Shown here: piece after piece, positions 16,226 through 25,285 of the stretch | Layout: every line of letters begins with the position of its first letter | Numbering within the stretch: the first letter of the stretch is position 1 | NCBI GenBank assembly: GCA_013151045.1 | Contig: JAADIY010000004.1 | Span: 1-50,285, forward strand | Origin: Gammaproteobacteria bacterium | GTDB lineage: Bacteria > Pseudomonadota > Gammaproteobacteria > GCA-2400775 | Direction of reading: 5' to 3' | DNA: 50,285 nucleotides | Program-made: the position numbers and the translations under genes | Notes under the pieces: generated by a model | The model's database searches: none | What the model saw: the letters and a program-made list of their open reading frames with translations, nothing else | Told to the model about the DNA's origin: nothing

Positions 16226-17582
16226 TGAGCAACATAGCCAACGTTGGCAGCGATACCTAGGTTCCCGTCGACAAAGCATCCAAGAAAGAGAACCCTTTAT
16301 TGTCGAAGGTAAGTTGACGCGTATGGTCGGCCTGACCTTAGAAGCTGCGGGTTGCCAGGCACCTGTAGGCGGTCGCTGTGTTATTCAAAGTGCTGCAAAT
16401 CAAACTATTGAAGCTGAAGTGGTGGGCTTTTCGGGTGATCGTACCTACTTGATGCCGACCGGTGATATTCGTGGTTTACTACCGAATTCACGTGTCATTC
16501 CAACGGGTCAAATTTACGATGCTGCAGTGGGCGGCGATATGATGGGGCGCGTTATTAGTGGAGTCGGTAAACCGCTTGATGGCCGTGGACCAATTAATTC
16601 GACTCATAGAGTGCCATTAACAGGCGTCCGTAAAAATCCTTTAGAGCGTCAACCTATTCGTGATGTGCTTGATGTCGGTGTTAGAGCCATTAATGGTTTA
16701 TTGACGGTAGGTCGCGGCCAGCGTTTAGGTTTATTTGCCGGCAGTGGCGTAGGTAAGAGTGTTTTGCTCGGTATGATGACGCGTTATACCAATGCCGATG
16801 TGATCGTTGTCGCACTTGTCGGTGAGCGTGGCCGAGAAGTGAAAGAATTTGTTGACGACACCTTAGGCCAAGAAGGTTTGGCACGCTCTATTGTTGTTGC
16901 GACACCAGCAGATGATCCACCATTGTTACGTATGCATGGTGCGATGTTGGCAACGAGTATTGCTGAACATTATCGTGATCAAGGCAAACATGTATTGTTA
17001 TTGATGGACTCTTTGACACGTTTTGCGCAAGCACAGCGTGAAATTGCTTTGGCTATTGGCGAGCCACCTGCGACCAAGGGTTATCCACCCTCTGCTTTTG
17101 CTAAGTTGCCTGCTTTGGTTGAACGCGCAGGTAATGGCGGTGTGAATGGTGGCTCTATTACGGGTTTATATACTGTATTAGCCGAAGGAGATGATCAGCA
17201 AGATCCAATTGTTGATGCAGCGAGAGCCATACTTGATGGACATATTGTACTATCACGAAAAATGGCTGATAGCGGATGTTATCCAGCTATCGATATTGAG
17301 GCTTCTATTAGTCGTACTAAAAAGCAAATTACTAATGCTCAACACCAATCAACGGCACGTTATTTTCGTGAGTTCTATTCTAAGTATCAGCAAAATAAAG
17401 ATTTAATTAGTGTTGGAGCTTACACCGCTGGTGCTGACCCTGAGCTTGATCGAGCGGTATCGTTATATCCGAATTTAGTTAATTATCTAAAGCAAGATAT
17501 TGATAACCATGTCAGTTTTAATGATAGCGTACAGCAATTGGATGGTTTATTTATGAATCAATCAGTAGGAAATGCAGGCTAG
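16209..17582 (+). CDS. fliI: Flagellum-specific ATP synthase FliI
   Basis: This F1-beta-like ATPase energises the export apparatus. It has Walker A GSGVGKS (about 178-184), [11 protein letters not shown], Walker [12 protein letters not shown], and the conserved [14 protein letters not shown] and [14 protein letters not shown] segments. The ATG at 16209 gives about 457 residues and follows GGCGGAG. It overlaps fliH by 17 bases. Earlier in-frame TTG and GTG codons exist but sit on the ribosome binding site. The length is normal. Confidence 0.97.
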   Translation: MQTLTNEQHSQRWQRYLGSRRQSIQEREPFIVEGKLTRMVGLTLEAAGCQAPVGGRCVIQSAANQTIEAEVVGFSGDRTYLMPTGDIRGLLPNSRVIPTGQIYDAAVGGDMMGRVISGVGKPLDGRGPINSTHRVPLTGVRKNPLERQPIRDVLDVGVRAINGLLTVGRGQRLGLFAGSGVGKSVLLGMMTRYTNADVIVVALVGERGREVKEFVDDTLGQEGLARSIVVATPADDPPLLRMHGAMLATSIAEHYRDQGKHVLLLMDSLTRFAQAQREIALAIGEPPATKGYPPSAFAKLPALVERAGNGGVNGGSITGLYTVLAEGDDQQDPIVDAARAILDGHIVLSRKMADSGCYPAIDIEASISRTKKQITNAQHQSTARYFREFYSKYQQNKDLISVGAYTAGADPELDRAVSLYPNLVNYLKQDIDNHVSFNDSVQQLDGLFMNQSVGNAG

Positions 17583-17593
17583 GGAGATAGTGT

Positions 17594-18046
17594 ATGACTA
17601 AATCGCAACGTTTGCGTCCAGTTGCAACAATGAAACACAAAGAGCAAATGAATTCGGCAAGAATACTTAATGAAAGTTTTGGCGAGCTAAAGAAACAAGA
17701 GGAGTATTTAGCAGAGCTGCGACATTATCGCGACGATTATTTAACTCAGTTTCGACAGGTTTCTAAGGAAGGCGCTAGTATTGATCGTATTCGTCACTAT
17801 CAGGAGTTTATTGCGCGCTTAGATCAATCTATCGTAGTGCAAATGCAGCGCTTCGAGGAAGTGAAGCATCAAGTTGAATTGAAAAAGGTAGACTGGAAGC
17901 AAGCGCGAGCACGTTCAGATGCGTTCGACAAGGTGGTCGATCGCTACCGTAATGAAGAGCATCTACTCAGTGAGAAAAGAAGCCAAAAAGAAGCTGATGA
18001 TCAAGCGCAGCGAAGTGGTAATCACGGTATAGGTTCACATCATTAA
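17594..18046 (+). CDS. fliJ: Flagellar export protein FliJ
   Basis: This 150-residue, almost wholly helical coiled-coil protein is rich in Glu, Lys, Gln and Arg. It follows fliI by 11 bases, the normal position of fliJ. FliJ inserts into the FliI hexamer and couples it to FlhA. Typical features are LAELRHYRDDYLTQF and IRHYQEFIARLDQSI. The ATG follows GGGAGA. The His-rich tail is not conserved in the family. Confidence 0.9.
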   Translation: MTKSQRLRPVATMKHKEQMNSARILNESFGELKKQEEYLAELRHYRDDYLTQFRQVSKEGASIDRIRHYQEFIARLDQSIVVQMQRFEEVKHQVELKKVDWKQARARSDAFDKVVDRYRNEEHLLSEKRSQKEADDQAQRSGNHGIGSHH

Positions 18047-18152
18047 TAGGATTGGATTATCGTCGGCTTGAGAATGTAGCGCGTCTTAAGTCAGTGGCAT
18101 GTTACTTGCCCCCTTACTGTTTAGGAAGTCTAAACAGGTGATGGGAGAGGCC

Positions 18153-19448
18153 ATGTCGGTACAAGCAAGTTTGAATGTCGCAGCTGCACTAAGCAATACA
18201 AAACCGAGCAGTAATGCCAATGCGTTATCGGGGGCAAATGGATTAAGTCAGGAAAATCAATTATTTAGCGGGATTCTAGATAGTGTCGGTGGTAGTGACG
18301 CTGAAACTACATCGTTGCCAGCTAGTGGTTTGGCTGAAGAGCTAGGTGAGTTTATTGGTCCAGTAGCCCAAGATACAGGCAGCCCTGGGTTTCTATCTGA
18401 GGCAAACCTTAGCGAGTTACAAGGCAATCTTTTGCCGTTACTTTCCAATTCTGGTTCGATAGGTGTGGCAGGGTTGGATGTGGCGGCTCTAGATGGGATA
18501 AATGGGTTACTTAATATAGACTCATTGTCAGCCTTACCTCTTCTTTCCGGTTCGAATACTGTTTTAGAAAATTTGCGCAGTTTGTTGACTGGAGCGAGTG
18601 CTGAAGGGGATTCAGATGAAGTGATAGAGCTGCGTAGTCAATTGCTTTCTTTCCTCGATAATAAGCAAGCAAACTTACGTCAAGAGGCTGATGCGACGCT
18701 AAGTAATGTACGTGGCGCATTCAATGATTTCTTCGATAAAATCGAACGTACCCGCAGTAACAATTTTTTTGATCTTGACCAGGTGTTTTTCGGTGGTGCA
18801 CAGAAAAAACCAGCAGGGCTTGATGATTTGTTGGCAACATTGACTAAAACGAGTAGTGCTGATGTTTCTGTTAATACGCAAGTTAGCCAAAACCCTATTC
18901 TTGCACAAATTACGAGTCTTATAAGTGGTAACACTGTTGCTGCGCAGCCCTTACTAGGAGCAGTAGCTGATACGAGTTCATTATTGTTAAGTAACTCTAC
19001 GCAAACACAGGTTTCAGCATCGCTAAATAGTTCGCGGTGGTCCGAAGAATTAGGTCAGCGTGTGCGTTGGTTAGTGGGCCAAAATATTGGTTCTGCGCAA
19101 ATACGCTTGAACCCAGCTGAATTAGGTCCAGTTGGGATTCGCGTCAATGTCTCAGGTGATCAGGTTAGTGTGGCCTTTAATTCACAATTTGGTGTGGTTC
19201 GTGAAGCGATTGAAGCGGCGTTACCGAAATTACGTGAAATGTTAGAGAGCCAAGGGCTTAACTTAGCTGAGGCAGATATAAACCAAGGCAATACAGCAGA
19301 CAAGCAGAATGGCCAAGATGCTAATGCTGCAAATGACGATCGATTGGCATTGGATGGTTCTCTAGATGGAGCAGACTCTGCGGTTAGTAATATTGCAGCG
19401 AATGTAATTGAGCTGAATTCGTCTAATCTTGTTGATCAATTTGTTTAG
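18153..19448 (+). CDS. fliK: Flagellar hook-length control protein FliK
   Basis: FliK measures hook length and switches FlhB specificity. The N-terminal 290 residues are low-complexity, rich in Ser, Leu, Gly and Asn. The C-terminal FLG_HOOK domain is clear: WSEELGQRVRWLVGQNIGSA, then RLNPAELGPVGIRVNVSG and FGVVREAIEAALPKLREML. I place the start at the ATG at 18153 after GGGAGAGG, which gives about 431 residues. A start at 18099 is possible but has no good ribosome binding site. It ends the fliE-K unit at a strong terminator. Confidence 0.93.
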   Translation: MSVQASLNVAAALSNTKPSSNANALSGANGLSQENQLFSGILDSVGGSDAETTSLPASGLAEELGEFIGPVAQDTGSPGFLSEANLSELQGNLLPLLSNSGSIGVAGLDVAALDGINGLLNIDSLSALPLLSGSNTVLENLRSLLTGASAEGDSDEVIELRSQLLSFLDNKQANLRQEADATLSNVRGAFNDFFDKIERTRSNNFFDLDQVFFGGAQKKPAGLDDLLATLTKTSSADVSVNTQVSQNPILAQITSLISGNTVAAQPLLGAVADTSSLLLSNSTQTQVSASLNSSRWSEELGQRVRWLVGQNIGSAQIRLNPAELGPVGIRVNVSGDQVSVAFNSQFGVVREAIEAALPKLREMLESQGLNLAEADINQGNTADKQNGQDANAANDDRLALDGSLDGADSAVSNIAANVIELNSSNLVDQFV

Positions 19449-19470
19449 TTAAATAAAACTATTTTGATGA

Positions 19471-19493
19471 AGGGCGCATTGCGCCCTTTTTTA
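19471..19493 (+). terminator. Rho-independent terminator after fliK
   Basis: AAGGGCGC, a three-base loop and GCGCCCTT form a perfect 8-bp stem (19471-19478 with 19482-19489). Six T start at 19488. It separates fliE-K from the fliL unit. Confidence 0.9.
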
Positions 19494-19589
19494 TTGAATC
19501 ATCACGCCCTGCCTATTGTGCAGCTGGCTATCCACACGAGTTACCAGTCAATACGCTGTCGCTTACCAATTTTCTTCTCTATAACGACT

Positions 19590-19603
19590 GTCAATAAGCT
19601 GAC
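19590..19603. promoter_or_regulatory. FleQ-box-like site upstream of fliL
   Basis: GTCAATAAGCTGAC differs from the known FleQ consensus GTCAATAAATTGAC at only two positions. It sits about 75 bases upstream of the sigma-54 -24 element, an ordinary enhancer distance. Confidence 0.6.
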
Positions 19604-19674
19604 TTTTTAGTAAAACTTCCAAAAGTACGAGTCATAAGTGATTGTTATATAAAGAAATATTTTCTTATTGCCCG

Positions 19675-19690
19675 TGGCATAGCTTTTGCT
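19675..19690 (+). promoter_or_regulatory. Sigma-54 promoter of the fliL operon
   Basis: TGGCAT-AGCTT-TTGCT has GG (19676-19677) and GC (19688-19689) 10 bases apart, close to the consensus TGGCAC-N5-TTGCA. It lies 42 bases before fliL. Confidence 0.8.
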
Positions 19691-19731
19691 AAAGCACTAT
19701 CGTAGGCATTTATTTATGAAAGGAAACTGGC

Positions 19732-20256
19732 ATGGCGGATGAGAAAGAGGAAGAAAAGAAGAAAGGCGGCGGTATGAAGATCATATTGATCGTATTGATA
19801 TTACTTATTGTTGTTGGCGGTAGTGTCGGTGGCGGCCTTTATTTCGGCGGTTTCTTTGGATCGAAGGAAGGCGAAGAGGAAGGTGAAGAAAAGCACGCAA
19901 AAGAAGTGGCTGTTGCAAAGATGCCGGCGATTTACGTTGCACTTGATCCTGCATTTGTTACCAATTTTTCAGATCCAAATGCTAAAGCGCGATTTCTTCA
20001 GATTAATGCTTCAGTTTTGACGAGAGACCCATTGGTGGAAGCAGATCTTACAACGCATATTACTGCTATTCGCAGCAAACTCAGTTTGTTATTTAGCACG
20101 CAAAAAGAAGCAGAGTTACGAACGGTTGCGGGTCAAGAAAAGCTTGCTGCCGATGCGCTAGCGGTGGTGAGCAAGATTATTGCAGCAGAAACCGGCAAGG
20201 CGATGGAAGAGACTGGTGTGGAAGAGTTTTTAATTACCGGCATGGTAATGCAATAA
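19732..20256 (+). CDS. fliL: Flagellar basal body-associated protein FliL
   Basis: This 174-residue inner membrane protein has a very charged cytosolic tail (MADEKEEEKKKGGG) and one membrane helix, IILIVLILLIVVGGSVGGGL (about 16-35). An acidic linker and a periplasmic stomatin-like domain starting near IYVALDPAFVTNF follow. FliL rings surround and stabilise stator units. The ATG follows AAAGGAAAC. It leads the fliLMNOPQR-flhBA run from a sigma-54 promoter. Confidence 0.95.
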   Translation: MADEKEEEKKKGGGMKIILIVLILLIVVGGSVGGGLYFGGFFGSKEGEEEGEEKHAKEVAVAKMPAIYVALDPAFVTNFSDPNAKARFLQINASVLTRDPLVEADLTTHITAIRSKLSLLFSTQKEAELRTVAGQEKLAADALAVVSKIIAAETGKAMEETGVEEFLITGMVMQ

Positions 20257-20300
20257 CTCTAACGTTGATGAATAACAATAATAAAAGAGCATAAAGCAAA

Positions 20301-21311
20301 GTGGATGATTTACTCTCACAAGACGAAATTGATGCCCTGCTAAATGGTGTAGACGGCGGTGATGTTGATACTGAGGCTGACGTTGTCGATGACGGTTCTG
20401 CTAAAGGCTATGATTTTAATAGCCAAGACAGAATTGTTCGTGGGCGCATGCCTACACTCGAGATGATCAATGAGCGTTTCGCGCGTAATTTCCGTTTAAG
20501 TCTATTTAATATCCTACGTCGCAGTGCAGAAATCGCCGTTAGTGGTGTGCAGATGCTTAAATTTTCTGAGTATATGCACACCTTGTTTGTTCCAACTAGT
20601 CTCAATATGACACGTGTCGCTCCTCTAAAGGGTACGGCATTAATCGTATTTGATCCAAAATTGGTTTTTGCAGTGGTGGATAACTTCTTTGGTGGTGATG
20701 GCCGATGGCACGCGAAGATTGAAGGGCGTGAATTCACCGCAACTGAATTACGTGTGCTGAGTATTCTTTTACAAGAAGCTTATAAAAATATTATGGAAGC
20801 TTGGGGGCCGGTTATGCCAATTAACCTCGAGTTCATTAATGCAGAAGTGAACCCACAGTTTGCAAATATTGTTAGTCCTTCTGAAATTGTTGTGGTTTCA
20901 ATATTTCATATTGAACTAGAAGGTGGTGGGGGTGATTTTCATATCACTATGCCTTATTCAATGTTGGAACCCATTAGAGAGCTACTTGATGCTGGTATAC
21001 AAAGTGATAGCGATGATAAAGATGAACGCTGGCAGCACTCATTACGTCACGAGTTATTAGATGCGCCAGTTGAAATTATTGCTAATTTGACAGAACAAGA
21101 TATTAGTTTGCGAGACGTAATGAATTTTAAAGAAGGTGATGTTATTCCGATAGATACGCCCCAGGAAGTTATCGCAACAATCGAAAATAACCCCGTTATC
21201 CGAGGAAGTTATGGTTGGTCTGATGGTAATAATGCTATTCAGGTTAGAGAAAAAATTAGTTCCTCTTCACCAAGAACAATACCCGTAATATCAGGAGAAC
21301 AAAATGGCTGA
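20301..21311 (+). CDS. fliM: Flagellar motor switch protein FliM
   Basis: This 336-residue C-ring protein starts at GTG. The extreme N-terminus, LLSQDEIDALLNGV, is the known CheY-P-binding peptide. Next comes the middle CheC-like domain with RIVRGRMPTLEMINERFARNF, and the FliG-binding region with GTALIVFDPKLVF and FFGGDGR. A C-terminal SpoA domain (about 255-325) includes LDAPVEIIANLTEQDISLRDVMNF and ends at GSYGWSDGN. It overlaps fliN by 8 bases. Confidence 0.97.
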   Translation: MDDLLSQDEIDALLNGVDGGDVDTEADVVDDGSAKGYDFNSQDRIVRGRMPTLEMINERFARNFRLSLFNILRRSAEIAVSGVQMLKFSEYMHTLFVPTSLNMTRVAPLKGTALIVFDPKLVFAVVDNFFGGDGRWHAKIEGREFTATELRVLSILLQEAYKNIMEAWGPVMPINLEFINAEVNPQFANIVSPSEIVVVSIFHIELEGGGGDFHITMPYSMLEPIRELLDAGIQSDSDDKDERWQHSLRHELLDAPVEIIANLTEQDISLRDVMNFKEGDVIPIDTPQEVIATIENNPVIRGSYGWSDGNNAIQVREKISSSSPRTIPVISGEQNG

Positions 21312-21828
21312 TCCAGTCGATGGCGAAGACATTAGCCAAGATGATGTCGATAGTCTAATGGACGGTGGTGTTGCTGCAATACCAGATGGTGTTGATGCAA
21401 CAGCAGGTGGTGTTGATAACACATCAGGCAGTGATTCTGATGCAGATGCAATGGATGCATGGGGTGCCGCCCTTGATGAACAAGCAGAGGCTGAGGGAGA
21501 AGATGTTGTTGCAGCCGAGACGGTTGCCTTTGATAACTTGAATCCTAGTAGCGGAAATCTTCAAGGCGAAGTTAATCTGGATATGGTTTTAGATATTCCA
21601 GTCACTATGGCGATGGAACTAGGCCGCACTCATATTAGTATTCGCAACTTACTTCAGCTAAATCAAGGTTCCGTTGTAGAACTCGATCGCATGGCAGGCG
21701 AGCCAATGGATGTTCGTGTCAATGGCACATTGATTGCTCGTGGTGAGGTAGTCGTGGTTAATGATAAATTTGGTATTCGTTTAACAGATGTAATTAGTGC
21801 CGCTGAACGAATTAAAAATCTTAAATAA
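21304..21828 (+). CDS. fliN: Flagellar motor switch protein FliN with an N-terminal CheY-docking-like motif
   Basis: The C-terminal 85 residues form a standard SpoA domain (NLDMVLDIPVTMAMELGRT, LLQLNQGSVVELDRMAGEP, VVVNDKFGIRLTDV). The N-terminal 85 residues are acidic, Gly/Ala/Asp-rich and disordered. Residues 10-22, ISQDDVDSLMDGG, closely resemble the FliM peptide SQDEIDALLNGV that binds CheY-P. Ordinary gammaproteobacterial FliN proteins have acidic extensions, but such a motif recalls FliY of other phyla. The docking role is an inference. The gene lies directly after fliM. Confidence 0.95.
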   Translation: MADPVDGEDISQDDVDSLMDGGVAAIPDGVDATAGGVDNTSGSDSDADAMDAWGAALDEQAEAEGEDVVAAETVAFDNLNPSSGNLQGEVNLDMVLDIPVTMAMELGRTHISIRNLLQLNQGSVVELDRMAGEPMDVRVNGTLIARGEVVVVNDKFGIRLTDVISAAERIKNLK

Positions 21829-21863
21829 TAGTTATATGCATTTAACCCAATAGGCAGAATATT

Positions 21864-22316
21864 ATGTCTAAAATTATAACAATAATAAAAAATACTTTAA
21901 CAATGATGATTATATTTCTATCATCTGCAGCCATAGCAGATGAAGGGGTCTCAACACAATCTACCTCTATAGCGAATAATGAGCCATTTGCCATGGCGAA
22001 TATTTTGCAAATGTTAGCAGGCTTGGCATTTGTCATTATTTTAATATTACTTTTAGGTTGGTTTTATCGCCGTTTTGGCACTATAGGCACCAATAATAAT
22101 AGTGATTTTCGTATCGTAGCTAGTTTATCAATGGGGCAGCGCGAACGCGTCGTAATGTTACAGGTTGGGCACCATCAAATATTGCTTGGTGTTGGGCCAG
22201 GACACGTTGAAAAGATACATGTCTTTGACGAGCCTGTGATTAAAGAATCAAATTCTTCAGGCGGCAGTTTTTCAGATAGCCTTGCTAAAGTTATTAGTCA
22301 GCGAGGTCAACGTTAA
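21864..22316 (+). CDS. fliO: Flagellar export gate assembly protein FliO
   Basis: This 150-residue protein has an N-terminal hydrophobic signal-like segment ending in IAD (about 10-26) and one clear membrane helix, ILQMLAGLAFVIILILLLGW (about 46-66). A conserved cytosolic beta-rich domain follows, with RIVASLSMGQRERVVMLQVG and QILLGVGPG. FliO helps assemble the FliP ring. It overlaps fliP by one base (TAATG). Confidence 0.92.
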   Translation: MSKIITIIKNTLTMMIIFLSSAAIADEGVSTQSTSIANNEPFAMANILQMLAGLAFVIILILLLGWFYRRFGTIGTNNNSDFRIVASLSMGQRERVVMLQVGHHQILLGVGPGHVEKIHVFDEPVIKESNSSGGSFSDSLAKVISQRGQR

Positions 22317-23053
22317 TGCGTGTGCTTATAACACTATTATTTATTATGCTCCCGCAAGTGTCATTATTTGCTGCTCCAGGGCTTGATGCCATTTCGGTGA
22401 CCACAGCAGCTAACGGAGAAGAAACCTACTCAGTATCACTGCAAATACTTTTGCTAATGACAATGCTGAGTTTGTTGCCAGCGGCATTGTTAATGATGAC
22501 TTCATTTACTCGTATTATTATCGTATTAGCATTGCTTCGTACGGCGATGGGAACCGCGCAAACACCGACGACTCAGGTGCTAGTTGGCGTCGCATTATTT
22601 CTTACATTTTTTATTATGGCGCCAATATTTGAACAAGTTTATGACGATGCAGTAACGCCATATCTTGAAGAAGAAATGTCGGTTCCTGATGCGTTAAAGG
22701 CGGCAAGTGAGCCGTTTCGAAACTTTATGATGGAACAGGTTCGAGATAGTGATTTGCAGCTTTTTGCTGAATTATCTGGAAAAGAAGAATTTCAATCAGT
22801 AGATGATGTGCCAATGTCGCTATTGATGCCAGCTTTTGTGACCAGTGAGATTAAAACAGGGTTCCAGATTGGGTTTCTTGTATTCATCCCTTTTTTGGTT
22901 ATTGATCTAGTCGTTGCGAGTGCTTTGATGTCCATGGGTATGGTTTTTTTATCACCCATTATTATTTCACTTCCATTTAAGATCATGTTGTTTGTACTTG
23001 TCGATGGTTGGGTGCTATTAGTGGGCACCTTAGCATCTAGTTTTTATGTGTAG
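22316..23053 (+). CDS. fliP: Flagellar export gate protein FliP
   Basis: This 245-residue export-gate subunit has an N-terminal signal peptide (VLITLLFIMLPQVSLFAAPG) and four membrane helices. Family motifs are MMTSFTRIIIVLALLRTAMGT, QVLVGVALFLTFFIMAP, and near the end SEIKTGFQIGFLVFIPFLVID. FliP, FliQ and FliR form the helical gate through which rod, hook and filament subunits pass. The length is normal. Confidence 0.97.
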   Translation: MRVLITLLFIMLPQVSLFAAPGLDAISVTTAANGEETYSVSLQILLLMTMLSLLPAALLMMTSFTRIIIVLALLRTAMGTAQTPTTQVLVGVALFLTFFIMAPIFEQVYDDAVTPYLEEEMSVPDALKAASEPFRNFMMEQVRDSDLQLFAELSGKEEFQSVDDVPMSLLMPAFVTSEIKTGFQIGFLVFIPFLVIDLVVASALMSMGMVFLSPIIISLPFKIMLFVLVDGWVLLVGTLASSFYV

Positions 23054-23064
23054 CGGTGTAGCGA

Positions 23065-23334
23065 ATGACTCCTGAAACAATATTAGCCATAGGTGGTCGA
23101 GCAATTGAATTGACCATAATGTTGAGTAGCGTATTACTTTTACCAGCACTGGCAGTAGGTTTGATAGTTAGTATTTTTCAGGCTGCCACCCAGGTGAATG
23201 AAATGACTTTAACGTTTGTTCCAAAATTAATGGTTATTTTTGGGCTGCTAGTTTTGTTGGGACCTTGGATACTATTTCAAATCACTAATTTTACTCGAAA
23301 TTTAATTTTGGAAATCCCTAGCTTAATCGGGTGA
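23065..23334 (+). CDS. fliQ: Flagellar export gate protein FliQ
   Basis: This 89-residue, two-helix membrane protein matches FliQ: TPETILAIGGRAIELTIML at the N-terminus, then GLIVSIFQAATQVNEMTLTF and the second helix after VPKLMVI. It follows fliP by 11 bases and precedes fliR by 13. It is part of the export gate. Confidence 0.96.
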   Translation: MTPETILAIGGRAIELTIMLSSVLLLPALAVGLIVSIFQAATQVNEMTLTFVPKLMVIFGLLVLLGPWILFQITNFTRNLILEIPSLIG

Positions 23335-23347
23335 GTTAATAGCCATT

Positions 23348-24133
23348 ATGAATTTTAGTGATGAGCAAATAATGTTATGGCTAGGTTCATTTCTTTGGCC
23401 ATTGATTCGGGTTGGCGCGATGTTAAGCGTGGCGCCGCTAGTTAGTTCACGTTCTATTTCAGTTCGTATTCGTGGCGCTTTAGCAATATTAATTGCAATT
23501 GCTATTGGGCCAGCCATTCGTTACGAAACAGTAATAGATCCATTTGGCTTGGATGCTTGGTTAGTTACTGCTAATCAAATAATAATTGGTTTGGCTATGG
23601 GGCTGGTTTTACGTTTTGTATTTTCTGCATTAGAAGTAGCTGGACATTTAATAGGAATACTTACGGGATTAGGTTTTGCTCAATTTATTGATCCTGATAG
23701 TGGGGTGCCTACCCCAGCTATTGGCCGTTTGTATACTGTAATCGGATCATTATTATTTCTCAGTTTGAATGGCCATATAATTTTGATACTAGTGGTAGCA
23801 AAAAGTTTTGAGGTGATCCCTGTTTCTCTTGTGGGCCTTAGTGCTGATAGTGTTTGGCAGATTATTGAGTGGGCAGCCGTAATGTTTGCTGGTGGAGTGA
23901 CCATTGCTTTGCCTGCCGTGGCCACTTTGCTTTTAGTTAATGTTGGTTTTGGTGTTATGACGCGTGCGGCACCTCAGTTTAATATTTTTAGTGTTGGCTT
24001 TGCTATTACCATTACTCTTGGCTTTATTATTGTTCTGTTTTCTTTGCCTTATACCGGCGATCAATTCGTTAAATTACTTGAATTGGGTTTCGAGCAAATT
24101 GATCGATTAGAGTTGTCGAGTGGTGCCCCCTAA
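23348..24133 (+). CDS. fliR: Flagellar export gate protein FliR
   Basis: This 261-residue protein has about six membrane helices. Family features include FLWPLIRVGAMLSVAPL, RGALAILIAIAIGP, the GLAMGLVLRFVFSALEVAG segment, and a C-terminal NIFSVGFAITITLGF helix pair. FliR completes the export gate as a FliP-FliQ chimera-like subunit. Its stop overlaps the flhB start by one base (TAATG). Confidence 0.96.
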   Translation: MNFSDEQIMLWLGSFLWPLIRVGAMLSVAPLVSSRSISVRIRGALAILIAIAIGPAIRYETVIDPFGLDAWLVTANQIIIGLAMGLVLRFVFSALEVAGHLIGILTGLGFAQFIDPDSGVPTPAIGRLYTVIGSLLFLSLNGHIILILVVAKSFEVIPVSLVGLSADSVWQIIEWAAVMFAGGVTIALPAVATLLLVNVGFGVMTRAAPQFNIFSVGFAITITLGFIIVLFSLPYTGDQFVKLLELGFEQIDRLELSSGAP

Positions 24134-25257
24134 TGGCAGAAGAGACAGGTCAAGAAAAAACCGAACAGGCGACCCCTAAGAAATTAAGTGAGGCCGCCAA
24201 AAAAGGTCAAGTTCCGCGTTCAAGGGAGCTCACTACAGTTGCTATGCTTCTGGGTGCCGCTAGCGCGTTGTTAGTTATGGGTGATTATATTGCTGGAACC
24301 ATGACTTCTATATTGTCAGCAGGTTGGAATATTCCACGCGTCTACGCATTTGACACCATCAAGATGACTGAAACTTTGTACGACCAAGTACAAAGTGGGT
24401 TGTTAATGTTGGTCCCGCTTTTTGTGGTTATGGTAATCGTTGCAATATTGGCTTCTGTTGCTATAGGGGGCATTGGCTTTAGTGTTGAATCACTCCAGTT
24501 CAAAGCGGAGAAAATGAGCCCTTTAAAAGGCCTAAAACGTATGTTAGGCGTTCAGGCGTTAATGGAAATGGTTAAGGCTGTTGCTAAAGTATCGTTGGTT
24601 GGTTCGGTTCTCATTCTATTGCTTTGGCTTAACGCAGACTGGATTGTTGGACTATCAAATCGAGATGTTGCTAGCGGGCTTGGTGTTGCTGTCAATTTTG
24701 TTTTATGGAGTTTTGTATTTCTATCTGCAAGCCTATTAATTGTAGCGTCTATCGATGTTCCCTTCCAGATGTGGAATCACGCTAAGCAATTGAAGATGAC
24801 TTTGCAAGAAGTTAAAGATGAAAGTAAGGATACTATGGGTAACCCAGAGATGAAAAATCGTTTGCGACAATTGCAAATGGAAGCTTCTCAGCAGCGCATG
24901 ATGTCTGCGGTACCCGAGGCTGATGTTATCGTTACTAACCCTACGCATTATGCTGTGGCATTGCGTTATGACCAAGAGAATATGGGTTCGCCTATTGTTG
25001 TGGCAAAGGGTGCTGATCTCATTGCTATGCATATACGTAAGATTGGTGACGCACATAACATAACGAGAATTGAGGCTCCGCCACTGGCGCGTGCAATTTT
25101 TTATAGTACTGAAATTGAACAGCCTATACCGCGCGGCCTGTACATGGCGGTTGCACAACTATTGGCCTACGTTTATCAGCTAAAACAAAACCCAAGAAAT
25201 AAAAAGAATGTGGTGCTACCTGATTTTCCAATTCCAGATGAGCATAAGCACAATTAA
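24133..25257 (+). CDS. flhB: Flagellar export switch protein FlhB
   Basis: This 374-residue protein has a charged N-terminus (GQEKTEQATPKKLSEAAKKG), four membrane helices and a cytosolic C-terminal domain. The self-cleavage motif NPTH is present at Asn269-Pro270, inside VTNPTHYAVALRYD. FlhB with FliK switches export from rod/hook to filament proteins. It is intact. A second, broken copy of its C-terminal domain lies at 41109-41395 on the other strand. Confidence 0.97.
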   Translation: MAEETGQEKTEQATPKKLSEAAKKGQVPRSRELTTVAMLLGAASALLVMGDYIAGTMTSILSAGWNIPRVYAFDTIKMTETLYDQVQSGLLMLVPLFVVMVIVAILASVAIGGIGFSVESLQFKAEKMSPLKGLKRMLGVQALMEMVKAVAKVSLVGSVLILLLWLNADWIVGLSNRDVASGLGVAVNFVLWSFVFLSASLLIVASIDVPFQMWNHAKQLKMTLQEVKDESKDTMGNPEMKNRLRQLQMEASQQRMMSAVPEADVIVTNPTHYAVALRYDQENMGSPIVVAKGADLIAMHIRKIGDAHNITRIEAPPLARAIFYSTEIEQPIPRGLYMAVAQLLAYVYQLKQNPRNKKNVVLPDFPIPDEHKHN

Positions 25258-25285
25258 GTCAGCGTGTTAACGAGAGAATAATAAT

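Noticed and set aside
24736-25158. 140-residue minus-strand frame inside flhB
   Set aside because: It lies antisense to the conserved NPTH region of flhB and is rich in His/Cys/Arg in a way typical of shadow frames.
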